Shown here: piece by piece, positions 55,401 to 64,000 of the stretch
Position numbering within the stretch: position 1 is the first letter of the stretch
How the letters are laid out: each line of letters opens with the position of its first letter
Assembly: GCF_012931845.1 (NCBI RefSeq)
Contig: NZ_CP051884.1
Coordinates: forward strand, 1 to 64,000
Direction: 5' to 3'
Source of the DNA: Cellulomonas taurus
GTDB lineage: Bacteria; Actinomycetota; Actinomycetes; Actinomycetales; Cellulomonadaceae
DNA length: 64,000 bases
Translations under genes and position numbers: made by a program
Notes under the pieces: model-generated
What the model saw: only the letters and a program-made list of their open reading frames with translations
Databases searched by the model: none
Told to the model about the DNA's origin: nothing

Positions 55401-56255
55401 GTGACCAGCGAGAACGTGGTGACGATCGACGGCTTCAGCGTCGTCTACGAGGTGGAGCCGCCGGTCCGAGCGGTGCAGGACGTCTCCCTGACCATCCGGC
55501 GCGGGGAGATCCTCGGGCTGGCCGGGGAGTCCGGCTGTGGCAAGACCACTCTGGCCTACGGGGTGCAGCGGTTGCTCAAGCCGCCGGCGGTGATCAGCTC
55601 CGGCTCCGCCACCTTCCATGACGCGGAGACCGGCGAGGACGTCGACCTGTTCGCGCTGGACGCCGAGCAGATGCGGGCGTTCCGCTGGGACAAGGTGTCG
55701 ATGGTCTTCCAGGGGGCGATGAACGCGCTGAACCCGGTGACCGCGATCGGCAAGCAGCTCGACGACGTGTTCCTCACCCACCGGCCCGGGATGTCCGCCG
55801 CCGAGCGGCGCACCGAGTGCGGGGAGCTGCTGGAGATCGTCGGCGTCGGCAAGGAGCGGCTGCGGTCGTTCCCGCACGAGCTCTCCGGCGGGATGCGGCA
55901 GCGGGTGATGATCGCGATGGCGCTCGCCCTCAAGCCGCAGCTGATGATCATGGACGAGCCGACCACCGCGTTGGACGTGCTGGTGCAGCGGGAGATCCTG
56001 CAGCAGATCAGCGACCTGCGGACCCGGTTCGGTTTCTCGGTCGTCTTCATCACCCACGACCTGCCGCTGCTGCTGGAGATCAGCGACCGGATCGCGGTGA
56101 TGCGCGAGGGCCGGATCGTCGAGCTGGACACCGCCGAGAACATCTACCGCCACGCCCGGCACCCGTACACCCGGCAGCTGCTCAGCTCCTTCCCGAGCCT
56201 GACCGGCGAGCGCGGCGACTTCGTGCGGACCGGGGCAGAAGGGGCCGCCCGATGA
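55401..56255 (+). CDS. Dpp/Opp-type ABC transporter ATPase (DppD-like)
   Basis: First nucleotide-binding subunit of the importer, 284 residues. Walker A is GESGCGKTT near 39-47, the signature ELSGGMRQR near 160-168, Walker [13 protein letters not shown] near 181-192, and the H-loop in FITHDLP. It ends in the C-terminal oligopeptide-type domain. GTG start. Its stop overlaps the next ATPase gene (ATGA). Confidence 0.93.
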   Translation: MTSENVVTIDGFSVVYEVEPPVRAVQDVSLTIRRGEILGLAGESGCGKTTLAYGVQRLLKPPAVISSGSATFHDAETGEDVDLFALDAEQMRAFRWDKVSMVFQGAMNALNPVTAIGKQLDDVFLTHRPGMSAAERRTECGELLEIVGVGKERLRSFPHELSGGMRQRVMIAMALALKPQLMIMDEPTTALDVLVQREILQQISDLRTRFGFSVVFITHDLPLLLEISDRIAVMREGRIVELDTAENIYRHARHPYTRQLLSSFPSLTGERGDFVRTGAEGAAR

Positions 56256-57058
56256 GCACCCTCGCATTCGAGCACGTCAGCAAGAGGTACCGGGTCCGCG
56301 GCGCCGGCGAGATGCTCGCGCTGGACGACGTCAGCTTCGACCTCAGCTCCGGTGAGACGGTGGCGCTGGTCGGGCAGTCCGGTTCCGGCAAGTCGACCAT
56401 CGCCAAGATCATCACCCAGCTGGAGAAGGCGACCAGCGGGCGGGTGCTGCTGGACGGTCGGCCGATCCCCACCCGGGGCCGTGGTATGCGCCGCTACCGG
56501 CAGACCGTGCGGATGGTCTTCCAGGACCCGTTCGCCTCGCTGAATCCGTACCACACCATCCGGCACCACATCGAGCGCCCGCTCCGGCTGGACCACGTGG
56601 TGCCGAGCGACCAGGTCGAGGCGGAGACGCACCGGCTGCTGGAACGGGTGCGGCTGGAACCGGCCGCGGTGATCGACCGTCGTCCGCACGAGCTCTCCGG
56701 CGGGCAGCGCCAGCGGGTCGCCATCGCCCGGGCGCTGGCATCCCGGCCGCAGCTGCTGGTCGCGGACGAGCCGGTGTCGATGCTCGACGTGTCGATCCGG
56801 CTCGGCGTGCTCAACCTGCTGGCCGAGCTGCAACGCGAGTCGAACCTGGGCGTCCTCTACATCACGCACGATCTGGCCACCGCCCGGCACTTCAGCGACC
56901 GGATCATGGTGCTGCACCACGGTGTCGTGGTGGAGCAGGGCCCGGCCGACGACGTGATCCTGCGTCCGCAGCACGACTACACCCGCTCGCTGCGCAACGC
57001 CTCCCCCGACCCGGACCGGCACTTCGCCACCGGCGCGACGATCACCCAGGAGGGCTGA
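56252..57058 (+). CDS. Dpp/Opp-type ABC transporter ATPase (DppF-like)
   Basis: Second nucleotide-binding subunit, 268 residues. Walker A GQSGSGKST near 41-49, signature LSGGQRQR near 149-156, Walker B LLVADEPVSMLD near 169-180, H-loop in YITHDLA. It pairs with the preceding ATPase. The permease genes follow 3 and 1 bases apart. Confidence 0.93.
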   Translation: MSTLAFEHVSKRYRVRGAGEMLALDDVSFDLSSGETVALVGQSGSGKSTIAKIITQLEKATSGRVLLDGRPIPTRGRGMRRYRQTVRMVFQDPFASLNPYHTIRHHIERPLRLDHVVPSDQVEAETHRLLERVRLEPAAVIDRRPHELSGGQRQRVAIARALASRPQLLVADEPVSMLDVSIRLGVLNLLAELQRESNLGVLYITHDLATARHFSDRIMVLHHGVVVEQGPADDVILRPQHDYTRSLRNASPDPDRHFATGATITQEG

Positions 57059-57061
57059 GCG

Positions 57062-58045
57062 ATGCGGTTCTTCCTGCGCCGAGCGGCGTTCTACCTGTTC
57101 ACCGCCTGGGCGGCGATCACGATCAACTTCTTCCTGCCCCGGATGCTCAAGGGCGACCCGGTGTCGGCGTACCTGGCCAAGAACCAGGGCCGGATCAGTC
57201 CGGAGGCCGCCGACTCGCTGCGCACCCTGTTCGGGCTGGACGACGGCAAGTCGGTGATCCAGCAGTACGTCGACTACTGGGGGCTGCTGTTCAGCGGTGA
57301 CCTCGGCCGGTCGTTCTCCAAGGGGCTGGCGCCGGTCACCGACGTGATCGCCAGCGCCCTGCCGTGGACCGTCGGCCTGGTCGGCATCGCCACGATCCTG
57401 AGCTTCTTCCTCGGCACGTCGATCGGTGCGTTCATCGGCTGGCGGCGGGGGTCGAAGGCGGATCTGGTGGTTCCGGTGGCGACGTTCTTCTCCACGGTGC
57501 CGTACTTCTGGATGGGCCTGATCGCCATCGCGGTCTTCTCCACCGCGCTGGGCTGGTTCCCCGCGTCGCACGCCTACGACAAGGGATCCTCGCCCACGCT
57601 GAGCTTCGACTTCATCGCGCAGGTGATCCAGCACGGCACCCTCCCGGCGCTGACCATCGTGCTGGCGTCGCTGGGCGGCTGGATCCTCGGGATGCGCAAC
57701 ATGATGATGACGGTCCTGGACGAGGACTACGTCACCGTGGCGCAGGCCAAGGGGCTGTCCCAGCGCCGGGTGCTGGTGCACTACGCCGCCCGGAACGCGG
57801 TGCTGCCGCAGCTGTCCAGCTTCGCGCTGTCCCTCGGCTTCATCGTCGGCGGGACGCTGGTGATGGAGCTGGTGTTCAGCTATCCCGGCGTCGGCAAGCT
57901 GCTGCTGGACGCCACCACGGCCAAGGACTACCCCCTGATGCAGGGACTGTTCCTGATCATCACGCTCACCGTCCTGGTGGCGAACATCCTGGCCGACGTC
58001 GCCTACGCGATCCTCGACCCGCGTACCCGTCAGACGGAGGCCTGA
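57062..58045 (+). CDS. Dpp/Opp-type ABC transporter permease (DppB-like)
   Basis: A 327-residue membrane subunit with six segments and a long external loop after the first. The coupling-helix (EAA) region is VAQAKGLSQRRVLVHYAARNAVLP near 223-246. The N-terminal MRFFLRRAAFYLFTAWAAIT is typical of DppB. It starts 3 bases after the ATPase gene. Confidence 0.93.
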   Translation: MRFFLRRAAFYLFTAWAAITINFFLPRMLKGDPVSAYLAKNQGRISPEAADSLRTLFGLDDGKSVIQQYVDYWGLLFSGDLGRSFSKGLAPVTDVIASALPWTVGLVGIATILSFFLGTSIGAFIGWRRGSKADLVVPVATFFSTVPYFWMGLIAIAVFSTALGWFPASHAYDKGSSPTLSFDFIAQVIQHGTLPALTIVLASLGGWILGMRNMMMTVLDEDYVTVAQAKGLSQRRVLVHYAARNAVLPQLSSFALSLGFIVGGTLVMELVFSYPGVGKLLLDATTAKDYPLMQGLFLIITLTVLVANILADVAYAILDPRTRQTEA

Positions 58046-58046
58046 G

Positions 58047-59168
58047 ATGACTGTCCCCACCTCGACCGCCGAGGGCGTCGCCGCCGAGCCGCAGCTGCCC
58101 GCCGGCGACCGGACCTCCGCCCTGGGCAAGCTCGGCCGCGGCTTCGCGATGTTCCGGAACGGCAAGTCGATCACCGGCCTGTGCATCCTGGGCTTCTTCG
58201 TGCTGCTGGCGGTCTTCGGCGACTGGATCGCGCCCTACGGCCCGCTGGAGAAGGACTTCGAGGCGCTGCGCCAGCCGCCGTCCGCCGCGCACTGGCTCGG
58301 CACCACGCACATGGGCGAGGACGTGTTCAGTCAGATCGTCTACGGCACCCGTGGCGTGCTGGTGGTCGGCTTCACCGCCGGGATCATCGGCACCCTGATC
58401 GCGGTGATCATCGGCGTGACCGCCGGGTACATCGCCGGGTGGCGCTCGGAGTCGCTGTCGGCGCTGACCAATGTGTTCCTGGTGCTGCCCGCGCTGCCGC
58501 TGATGATCATCGTGGCCTCCCAGTACGAGAACCCCTCGCTGCTGCTGATCGCCGCGGTGCTGGCGATCACCGGCTGGGCCTGGGGCGCGCGGGTGCTGCG
58601 GGCGCAGACCATGTCGCTGCGCAACCGCGACTTCGTGCAGGCGGCCCGGGCGAACGGCGAGCCGCTGCACCGGATCATCGCGGTGGAGATGCTGCCGAAC
58701 CTGACGGCGATCATCGCCTCCTCCTTCGTGGGCACGGTGACCGCCGCGGTGCTCGGCCTGACCACGCTGGCGTTCATCGGCGTCATCCCGATCACCAACC
58801 TGAACTGGGGCACGATCCTGTACTGGGCCCAGCAGAACGGGGCGTTCCCGGACTTCTGGTGGTGGTACGTCCCGGCCGGTCTGTGCATCGCGCTGCTGGG
58901 CATGGCGCTGTCGCTGATCAACTTCGGCATCGACGAGTACGTGAACCCGCGGCTGCGGTCGGCGGGGGAGCGGGCACGGGCGATGCGGAAGAAGGGGCTG
59001 AGCCCGAGCAGCGGGGTGACGGTGGTGCGGGCCGACGCCGACACCGAGGCCGACCCGGGGGGTGCGCCCGCCCCGCAGGCCGATCCGCCGACATCCGGCG
59101 AACCGGCAGCCCGTGCGGAGCCGGACCCGGACGCCGTAACACCGGCACCGCCTCGCGCGACCGACTGA
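58047..59168 (+). CDS. Dpp/Opp-type ABC transporter permease (DppC-like)
   Basis: A 373-residue membrane subunit; the permease core with the EAA-like QAARANGEPLHRIIAVEMLP near 199-218 ends near residue 305. About 70 extra C-terminal residues, rich in Pro, Ala and Asp/Glu, make an unusual disordered tail. It lies one base after the DppB-like gene. With the two ATPases and the lipoprotein the importer is complete. Confidence 0.92.
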   Translation: MTVPTSTAEGVAAEPQLPAGDRTSALGKLGRGFAMFRNGKSITGLCILGFFVLLAVFGDWIAPYGPLEKDFEALRQPPSAAHWLGTTHMGEDVFSQIVYGTRGVLVVGFTAGIIGTLIAVIIGVTAGYIAGWRSESLSALTNVFLVLPALPLMIIVASQYENPSLLLIAAVLAITGWAWGARVLRAQTMSLRNRDFVQAARANGEPLHRIIAVEMLPNLTAIIASSFVGTVTAAVLGLTTLAFIGVIPITNLNWGTILYWAQQNGAFPDFWWWYVPAGLCIALLGMALSLINFGIDEYVNPRLRSAGERARAMRKKGLSPSSGVTVVRADADTEADPGGAPAPQADPPTSGEPAARAEPDPDAVTPAPPRATD

Positions 59169-59190
59169 GGCGGGGCCGGGGCGGTGTCAG

Positions 59191-59325
59191 CCCCCGCCCC
59201 GGCCTCCACTGCCCGCCCGGTCCCGGCCCCCACCGCCCGCCCCGGCCCCTCGGCCCGGCCCCCCGGCCCGCCCAGGGCTCCCGACCATCCGCCGGGGCCC
59301 TTCCGCCCCTCGACCGCCCGCCCGC
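59191..59325. repeat. C-rich low-complexity tract
   Basis: About 135 bases rich in runs of three to five C (CCCCCGCCCC, GGCCCCCCGGCCC), with no gene. The minus strand carries many G runs and could fold into G-quadruplexes. It lies between the permease and GH3 genes, upstream of the GTG at 59418. Confidence 0.55.
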
Positions 59326-59417
59326 ACGACCTAGGGTGGTCACGCTCCCACACCGCTGACCCGCGGGTCGGAGCCCACCGAACCGACCGTGGCAACGCCG
59401 CCGACGAAGGACTCATC

Positions 59418-61736
59418 GTGACCGTCACCAGCACCACCACCGACGCCGCCCCGTACCAGGACCCGACGCGCCCGATCGCGGAGCGCGTCGCCGATCTGCT
59501 CGCCCGGATGACCCCGGAGGAGAAGGTCGGCCAGATGATGCAGCTGGACGCCCGGGGGGACTACGCGCACGACATCCTCGACGTCCACGTCGGGTCGATC
59601 CTGCACACCTCGCCGGAGCGGCTGCTGGACGCACACCGCCTCACCGAGCAGACCCGGCTGCGCATCCCGCTGCTGGTCGGCGAGGACTGCATCCACGGGC
59701 ACAGCTTCTTCGTCGGGGCGACGATCTTCCCGACCCAGCTCGGGATGGCCGCCTCATGGGATGCGGAGCTGACCGAGCAGGTCGCCCGGGCCACCGCGGT
59801 CGAGGTCGCCGCGACCGGGGTGCACTGGACGTTCTCCCCGGTGCTCTGCATCGCCCGCGACCTGCGCTGGGGCCGGGTGGACGAGACCTTCGGCGAGGAC
59901 CCGTTCCTGATCGGCGAACTGGCCTCGGCGATGGTGCGCGGCTACCAGGGTGCGGGTCTGGACGACCCGACCGCGATCCTGGCCACCGCCAAGCACTTCG
60001 CCGGGTACTCGGAGACCCAGGGCGGCCGCGACGCCTCGGAGGCGGACATCTCCCGGCGCAAGCTGCGCTCGTGGTTCCTGCCGCCCTTCGAGCGGGTGGC
60101 ACGGGAGGGCTGCGGCACCTTCATGCTCGGTTACCAGACCACCGACGGCGTGCCGATCACCGTCAACGACTGGCTGCTGAACGACGTGCTGCGCGGCGAG
60201 TGGGACTACCCGGGCATGCTGATCACCGACTGGGACAACGTGGGCCGGATGGTCTGGGAGCAGAAGGTCCAGCCGGACTACGCCCATGCGGCGGCCGCCG
60301 CGGTGAAGGCCGGCAACGACATGGTGATGACCACCCCGGGGTTCTTCCAGGGGGCGCTGGACGCCATCGAGCAGGGGCTGCTGGCCGAGGCCGATCTGGA
60401 CGCCGCCGTCTCCCGCATCCTGACCCTGAAGTTCCGGCTGGGCCTGTTCGAGGACCCGCGCCGACCGGATGCCGCCGCTCAGGAGGCGGTCGTCGGCTCG
60501 CGCTCGCACGCGGAGCTGAACCTGGCGGTGGCCCGGCGCTCGCTGGTGCTCCTGCGCAACGACGGGGTGCTGCCGCTGGCCGGTGGACTGACCGCTGACG
60601 CCGCGACCGGAGCGGCCGGTGCCCTGCGCGCCACCTCGACCGGCAGCCCGAAGCGGATCGCCGTGGTCGGGCCGCTGGCCGACGACGCCCAGACCCAGCT
60701 CGGCGACTGGGCGGGCAACTCCGGCCAGGCGGACTGGCTGCCGGAGGGCCAGCCGGTGGAGATGATCACCACCGTGCTGGACGGGCTGCGCGGCAGCGTG
60801 CCCGGCGACTGGACCGTCACCCACAGCCGCGGGGCGGACATCCTCACCCTGGAGCCGGACCCGGAGGGCGCGTTCTTCCCGGACGGTCAGCCGCGTCCCT
60901 CGGTGGTGGTCCCGGTGCAGCCCGACCAGGCGATGATCGACCAGGCGGTGGCCGCCGCACGGGACGCCGACTATGTGGTCGCGGTGGTCGGCGACCGGAT
61001 CGAGCTGGTCGGTGAGGGCCGGTCCACCGCCACCCTGGAGCTGATCGGCGGGCAGAAGGCGCTGCTGGACGCGCTGGCGGCGACCGGGACGCCGATGATC
61101 GTGGTGCTGCTCGCCTCCAAGCCGCTGGTGCTGCCCGACGCGGCGCTGGACGCGGCGGCGCTGCTCTGGGTCGCCAACCCGGGGATGCAGGGCGGTCAGG
61201 CGATCGCGGAGCTGCTGCTGGGTCTGATCGAGCCGTCGGGTCGCCTGCCGATCTCCTTCGCCCGGCACGCCGGCCAGCAGCCGACCTACTACAACCAGAT
61301 CCGGGGCCAGCACGGCGACCGCTACGCCGACCTGACCCAGCGCCCGGCCTTCGCCTTCGGGCAGGGGCTGTCCTACACCACCGTGGAGTACGGCGACCTG
61401 GTGCTGGACACCACCGAGCTGGGCCGCGAGGACGTGGTGCGCGGCCGGGTGACCCTGACCAACACCGGGCGGCGTCCGGCCCGGGAGACGGTGCAGGTCT
61501 ACGTCAGCGACACGGTGACCTCGGTGTCCTGGGCGGACAAGGAGCTGAAGACCTTCCGGCAGGCCGACGTCGCCCCGGGGGAGTCGGTGACGGTGGAGTT
61601 CGAGCTGCCGGTGGCCGACTGCACCATCGTGGACGCCGCCGGGGTCCGGGTGGTCGAGGCCGGGGCCTTCGAGCTGCTGGTCGGTCGGTCGTCCCGGGAC
61701 GAGGACCTGCTGCGCGCGGGGTTCGTCGTCGCCTGA
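59418..61736 (+). CDS. GH3 family beta-glucosidase/xylosidase
   Basis: A 772-residue intracellular GH3 enzyme. The barrel domain has RIPLLVGEDCIHGHSF, a TAKHFAGYSETQGGRDAS segment and the nucleophile Asp271 in MLITDWDNVG; the sandwich domain follows with VVAVVGDRIELVGEGRST and RLPISFARHAGQQP; a C-terminal Fn3-like domain starts near GRVTLTNTGRRPARETVQVY. It begins at GTG 59418 with GAAGGA upstream; the longer frame crosses the C-rich tract and is not coding-like. Downstream of the Dpp-type importer, it would cleave the imported oligosaccharides. Confidence 0.93.
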   Translation: MTVTSTTTDAAPYQDPTRPIAERVADLLARMTPEEKVGQMMQLDARGDYAHDILDVHVGSILHTSPERLLDAHRLTEQTRLRIPLLVGEDCIHGHSFFVGATIFPTQLGMAASWDAELTEQVARATAVEVAATGVHWTFSPVLCIARDLRWGRVDETFGEDPFLIGELASAMVRGYQGAGLDDPTAILATAKHFAGYSETQGGRDASEADISRRKLRSWFLPPFERVAREGCGTFMLGYQTTDGVPITVNDWLLNDVLRGEWDYPGMLITDWDNVGRMVWEQKVQPDYAHAAAAAVKAGNDMVMTTPGFFQGALDAIEQGLLAEADLDAAVSRILTLKFRLGLFEDPRRPDAAAQEAVVGSRSHAELNLAVARRSLVLLRNDGVLPLAGGLTADAATGAAGALRATSTGSPKRIAVVGPLADDAQTQLGDWAGNSGQADWLPEGQPVEMITTVLDGLRGSVPGDWTVTHSRGADILTLEPDPEGAFFPDGQPRPSVVVPVQPDQAMIDQAVAAARDADYVVAVVGDRIELVGEGRSTATLELIGGQKALLDALAATGTPMIVVLLASKPLVLPDAALDAAALLWVANPGMQGGQAIAELLLGLIEPSGRLPISFARHAGQQPTYYNQIRGQHGDRYADLTQRPAFAFGQGLSYTTVEYGDLVLDTTELGREDVVRGRVTLTNTGRRPARETVQVYVSDTVTSVSWADKELKTFRQADVAPGESVTVEFELPVADCTIVDAAGVRVVEAGAFELLVGRSSRDEDLLRAGFVVA

Positions 61737-61746
61737 GCGCGGTGAC

Positions 61747-61771
61747 GGGGCCGCTCGATCCGGGCGGCCCC
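61747..61771. terminator. GC hairpin between convergent genes
   Basis: GGGGCCGC at 61747-61754 pairs with GCGGCCCC at 61764-61771. It is followed by two copies of CAGGCCCGT and then two copies of GGTCAGTTCC, the second of which carries the FNT stop codon. Confidence 0.55.
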
Positions 61772-61854
61772 CTCAGGCCCGTCAGGCCCGTCAGGCTTAT
61801 CAGCCCCGTCGGCCTCGTTGGTCCACGTGGTCGGGCCGGTCCGGTCAGTTCCGG

Positions 61855-62670
61855 TCAGTTCCGGCGCCAGCTGGAGTCGTCGTTGACCCAGGCGTAGTAG
61901 AAGCCGATCAGCGCGCCGCCGCCGAGGAAGTTCCCGGTCAGCGCGATCCCGATGTTGCCCAGCGCCGCCCCCAGGTCCAACCCCTCGCGCAGCCCGACGA
62001 TGCCGAACAGCACGCTGTTCGCCACCGAGTGCTCCAGGCCGAGGAAGGCGAAGATGAACACCGCCGTGATCATCACCAGGCACTTGACCAGGTCGGAGTC
62101 GATCAGCCCGTTGTAGACCAGCAGCATCGCCAGGTTGATGCAGAAGTTGCACAGCACCGCGCGGATCAGCAGGTCGAGCCACCCGCCGGGGCCGTCCGCC
62201 AGGTAGGCCAGCTTGTGGTCCACCGCCGCCGACATCTCGGTGATCGCGCCGCCGTCGATGATGGTGGAGAACCGCAGGAACACCGCCACCAGCAACCCGC
62301 CGAGCAGATTGCCGACCAGGCACAGGCTCAGCAGCCGCAGGGCCCGGCCGAGGCTGGTGCGGCGGTGGTACGCACCCACGCAGACGATCATCATGTTGCT
62401 GGTCAGCAGCTCGGAGCGCGAGTAGTAGATGAAGATCAGCGCCCAGCCGAAGACCACCGCGCCGATCAGCCGCCCGGGGGTGCCGAGGGCGGCGATGATC
62501 GCGTAGTTGGTGGCGTACAGCAGGCCGATGATGATGCCCGCCATCGCCGCCCGTTGCAGGTAGCGGCGGGTGAGGGCACCGGACATCGTGGTCTTGGCCT
62601 CGAGCACCTCGAGCGTGGTGGTGATGAACTGCTTGCCGGGGAACAGCGGATCAGCGGCGGTGGTGGTCAC
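61855..62670 (-). CDS. Formate/nitrite transporter (FNT) family channel
   Basis: A 271-residue integral membrane protein with six segments, of the FocA/NirC family of pentameric channels for formate, nitrite or hydrosulphide. Visible family features are FGWALIFIYYSRSELLTSN (about 85-103, covering the omega-loop neighbourhood), NLLGGLLVAVF, FCINLAMLLVY and GNFLGGGALIG near the end. Substrate choice cannot be read. GTG start at 62670; the frame extends far upstream, but without family similarity. A TCAGTTCC duplication at its end makes no coding change. Confidence 0.88.
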   Translation of the reverse strand: MTTTAADPLFPGKQFITTTLEVLEAKTTMSGALTRRYLQRAAMAGIIIGLLYATNYAIIAALGTPGRLIGAVVFGWALIFIYYSRSELLTSNMMIVCVGAYHRRTSLGRALRLLSLCLVGNLLGGLLVAVFLRFSTIIDGGAITEMSAAVDHKLAYLADGPGGWLDLLIRAVLCNFCINLAMLLVYNGLIDSDLVKCLVMITAVFIFAFLGLEHSVANSVLFGIVGLREGLDLGAALGNIGIALTGNFLGGGALIGFYYAWVNDDSSWRRN

Positions 62671-62844
62671 GGGGCACACGGTGGCACAGGTCGCCGCCCG
62701 CGGCGACGAGCCGCGCGTGACCGAGCGGGTGGCACCGCCGTGGCACGCCCACCGGGAGCGCCGAACCCGGGAGCACGACGCGCCCGGCTCTGCCACGCTG
62801 GGGTGGGGGTGCTCACGACACTGCCCAGGAAGCGCGAGGGGCGG

Positions 62845-63567
62845 ATGAGCACGCAGGAACTGCCACCGATCGAGCCGGTGCCCGAGGACGATGCACCGCC
62901 GCGCGACCCCGTGACCGGCGGGATCATCGCCGCCGGGCTGGGGATGCGCGCCGCCGGAGGATGGGTCTACCGGCATGTGGACATCGAGGCGACGGCCGGT
63001 GAGGTGGTCGAGCTGGCGGGCAGCGGTGGCACCGGACGGTCCATGCTGCTGCTCACGCTCGCCGGTCGGGCGCGCCCCACCACCGGGACGCTGCGGGTGT
63101 GCGGCGCGGACCGGCCGGCGCGGATCCGGCCCTGGGTGGCACTGGCCCGGGTGCACGACGTGATCGGGCCGGAGCCGGAGCAGACCGTCGGGCAGGCGCT
63201 GGTCGAACGCGCGCGCTGGGACCGGGTGCATCCCGCCGGATCGGACGGGCTGGGCTACCGCCGGGACGAGGTCCGGGAGCTGACCGGTCTGGCGGTGCCG
63301 GACCGGGAGCGGATCGCCGCGCTTGCCCGGGTGGAGCAGACGCTGCTGGCGGTGGCGCTCGCCCTGCTGGCCCGACCGCGGGTGGTGTTGCTGGACGACC
63401 TGGACGTCGGGCTGTCGGCCACCGACCAGCACCGGGTGTGGTCGGTGCTGCACACCGTCGCCGAGGCCGAGCGGGCGGTGGCGGTGGCCAGCACGTCCGG
63501 CGCCGTCCCGGCACAGACCGCCCGGAAGATCGTCGACCTGCACCCCAGTCACGTGGAGGAGTCGTGA
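62845..63567 (+). CDS. Degenerate ABC ATPase-like subunit
   Basis: A 240-residue protein with the layout of an ABC nucleotide-binding domain but altered motifs. Walker A reads GSGGTGRS with Arg for the essential Lys, the LSGGQ signature cannot be found before VALALLARPRVVLLDDLD, and Walker B ends LDDLD with Asp for the catalytic Glu. A 30-residue Pro/Asp-rich leader precedes. Its stop overlaps the start of the permease gene (GTGA), so it is probably the partner of that protein with reduced or no hydrolysis. Confidence 0.75.
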   Translation: MSTQELPPIEPVPEDDAPPRDPVTGGIIAAGLGMRAAGGWVYRHVDIEATAGEVVELAGSGGTGRSMLLLTLAGRARPTTGTLRVCGADRPARIRPWVALARVHDVIGPEPEQTVGQALVERARWDRVHPAGSDGLGYRRDEVRELTGLAVPDRERIAALARVEQTLLAVALALLARPRVVLLDDLDVGLSATDQHRVWSVLHTVAEAERAVAVASTSGAVPAQTARKIVDLHPSHVEES

Positions 63568-64000
63568 TCCCGCTCGCGCTGTCCGAGCTGCGCCGATACC
63601 GCCTGCCGTTGCAGCGGATCGCCCTGGCGTTCCTCATCCTGCTGCCGTCGCTGTACGGCGGGTTGTACCTGTGGTCGAACTGGGACCCGTACGGCAACCT
63701 CGCCGACATCAAGGTCGCGGTGGTGAACCAGGACCAGGCGGTGTCCGTCGAGGGACAGGACGCGCCGGTGCGTGCCGGTGACCAGGTGGTCAGCGAACTG
63801 CGGGCCGATCCGATCGTCGACTGGACCACCACCGACGCCCGCGACGCCGCCAGCGGTCTGGCCGACGGCACCTACCTGATGAGCATCACGATCCCGTCGG
63901 ACTTCACCGCCCGCCTGGCATCGATCCAGACCGGCGACCCGCAGACGGCCGAGGTCGTCCTGCGCCGGGACGGGGCGAACGGGTTCATCGTCGGCGTCGC
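63564..64000 (+). CDS. YhgE/Pip-type membrane protein, 5' part
   Basis: 145 residues, cut by the window end. The start MIPLALSELRRYRLPLQRIA, a membrane segment reading LAFLILLPSLYGGLYLW, then the external AVVNQDQAVSVEGQ and SGLADGTYLMSITIPSDF match the N-terminal region of YhgE/Pip (ABC-2-type) membrane proteins, which include phage-infection protein and type VII/ESX-associated members. GTG 63564 overlaps the preceding stop. Complete gene lies beyond the window. Confidence 0.85.
   Translation, partial: MIPLALSELRRYRLPLQRIALAFLILLPSLYGGLYLWSNWDPYGNLADIKVAVVNQDQAVSVEGQDAPVRAGDQVVSELRADPIVDWTTTDARDAASGLADGTYLMSITIPSDFTARLASIQTGDPQTAEVVLRRDGANGFIVGV

Overview
The window is the replication-origin end of a chromosome from a high-GC Gram-positive actinobacterium. 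It starts exactly at dnaA. The order dnaA-oriC-dnaN-gnd-recF-DUF721-gyrB-gyrA-DUF3566-tRNA-Ile-DLW39-tRNA-Ala, followed by crgA, a class E sortase and the pknB-pknA-pbpA-rodA-pstP-fhaB-fhaA block, is the usual actinobacterial layout. Two GH3 glycosidases, a Dpp-type transporter likely to carry oligosaccharides, and heavy use of GTG starts suggest Micrococcales, perhaps Cellulomonadaceae or a neighbour. That family placement is inference.

Layout. 1-11.8 kb: replication initiation and gyrase, ending in two tRNA genes. 11.9-19.2 kb: a membrane-anchored hydrolase, DUF2200, an Ala/Lys-rich helical protein, cyclophilin, rhomboid protease, CrgA, DUF881, sortase E, a tiny membrane protein and a PabA/TrpG amidotransferase. 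A 411-bp gap between convergent genes here holds a perfect TTATCCACA DnaA box. 19.2-28.0 kb: a minus-strand operon for Ser/Thr signalling and cell-wall elongation. Four of its six junctions are 1- or 4-base overlaps.

28.2-33.8 kb: tRNA-Leu, then a foreign-looking insert with decayed genes, an apparently intact two-gene Hachiman anti-phage system (hamA nuclease and hamB helicase), a perfect 22-bp inverted repeat and a DUF3892 gene. No integrase or transposase is visible. 33.9-37.2 kb: a TPP riboswitch ahead of an SDR oxidoreductase, thiM, thiE and thiD, a thiamine-salvage operon with an unexpected first gene.

37.3-48.2 kb: mixed accessory genes: DUF998, a lipoprotein, a TetR regulator, an orphan chemoreceptor, an MDR oxidoreductase, two CBS-domain membrane proteins, a zinc-ribbon/NERD protein, an amidase and a second PP2C phosphatase. 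An array of eleven 20-bp direct repeats ending in one inverted copy lies at 42.2-42.5 kb. 48.2-61.8 kb: two paralogous TetR regulators, each divergent from carbohydrate genes (GH3 plus MFS; Dpp-type ABC transporter plus GH3) and each facing an inverted repeat that begins TTACTGA. This looks like a beta-gluco-oligosaccharide uptake and hydrolysis regulon. 61.9-64 kb: an FNT channel, then a degenerate ABC ATPase coupled to a YhgE/Pip-type permease cut by the window end.
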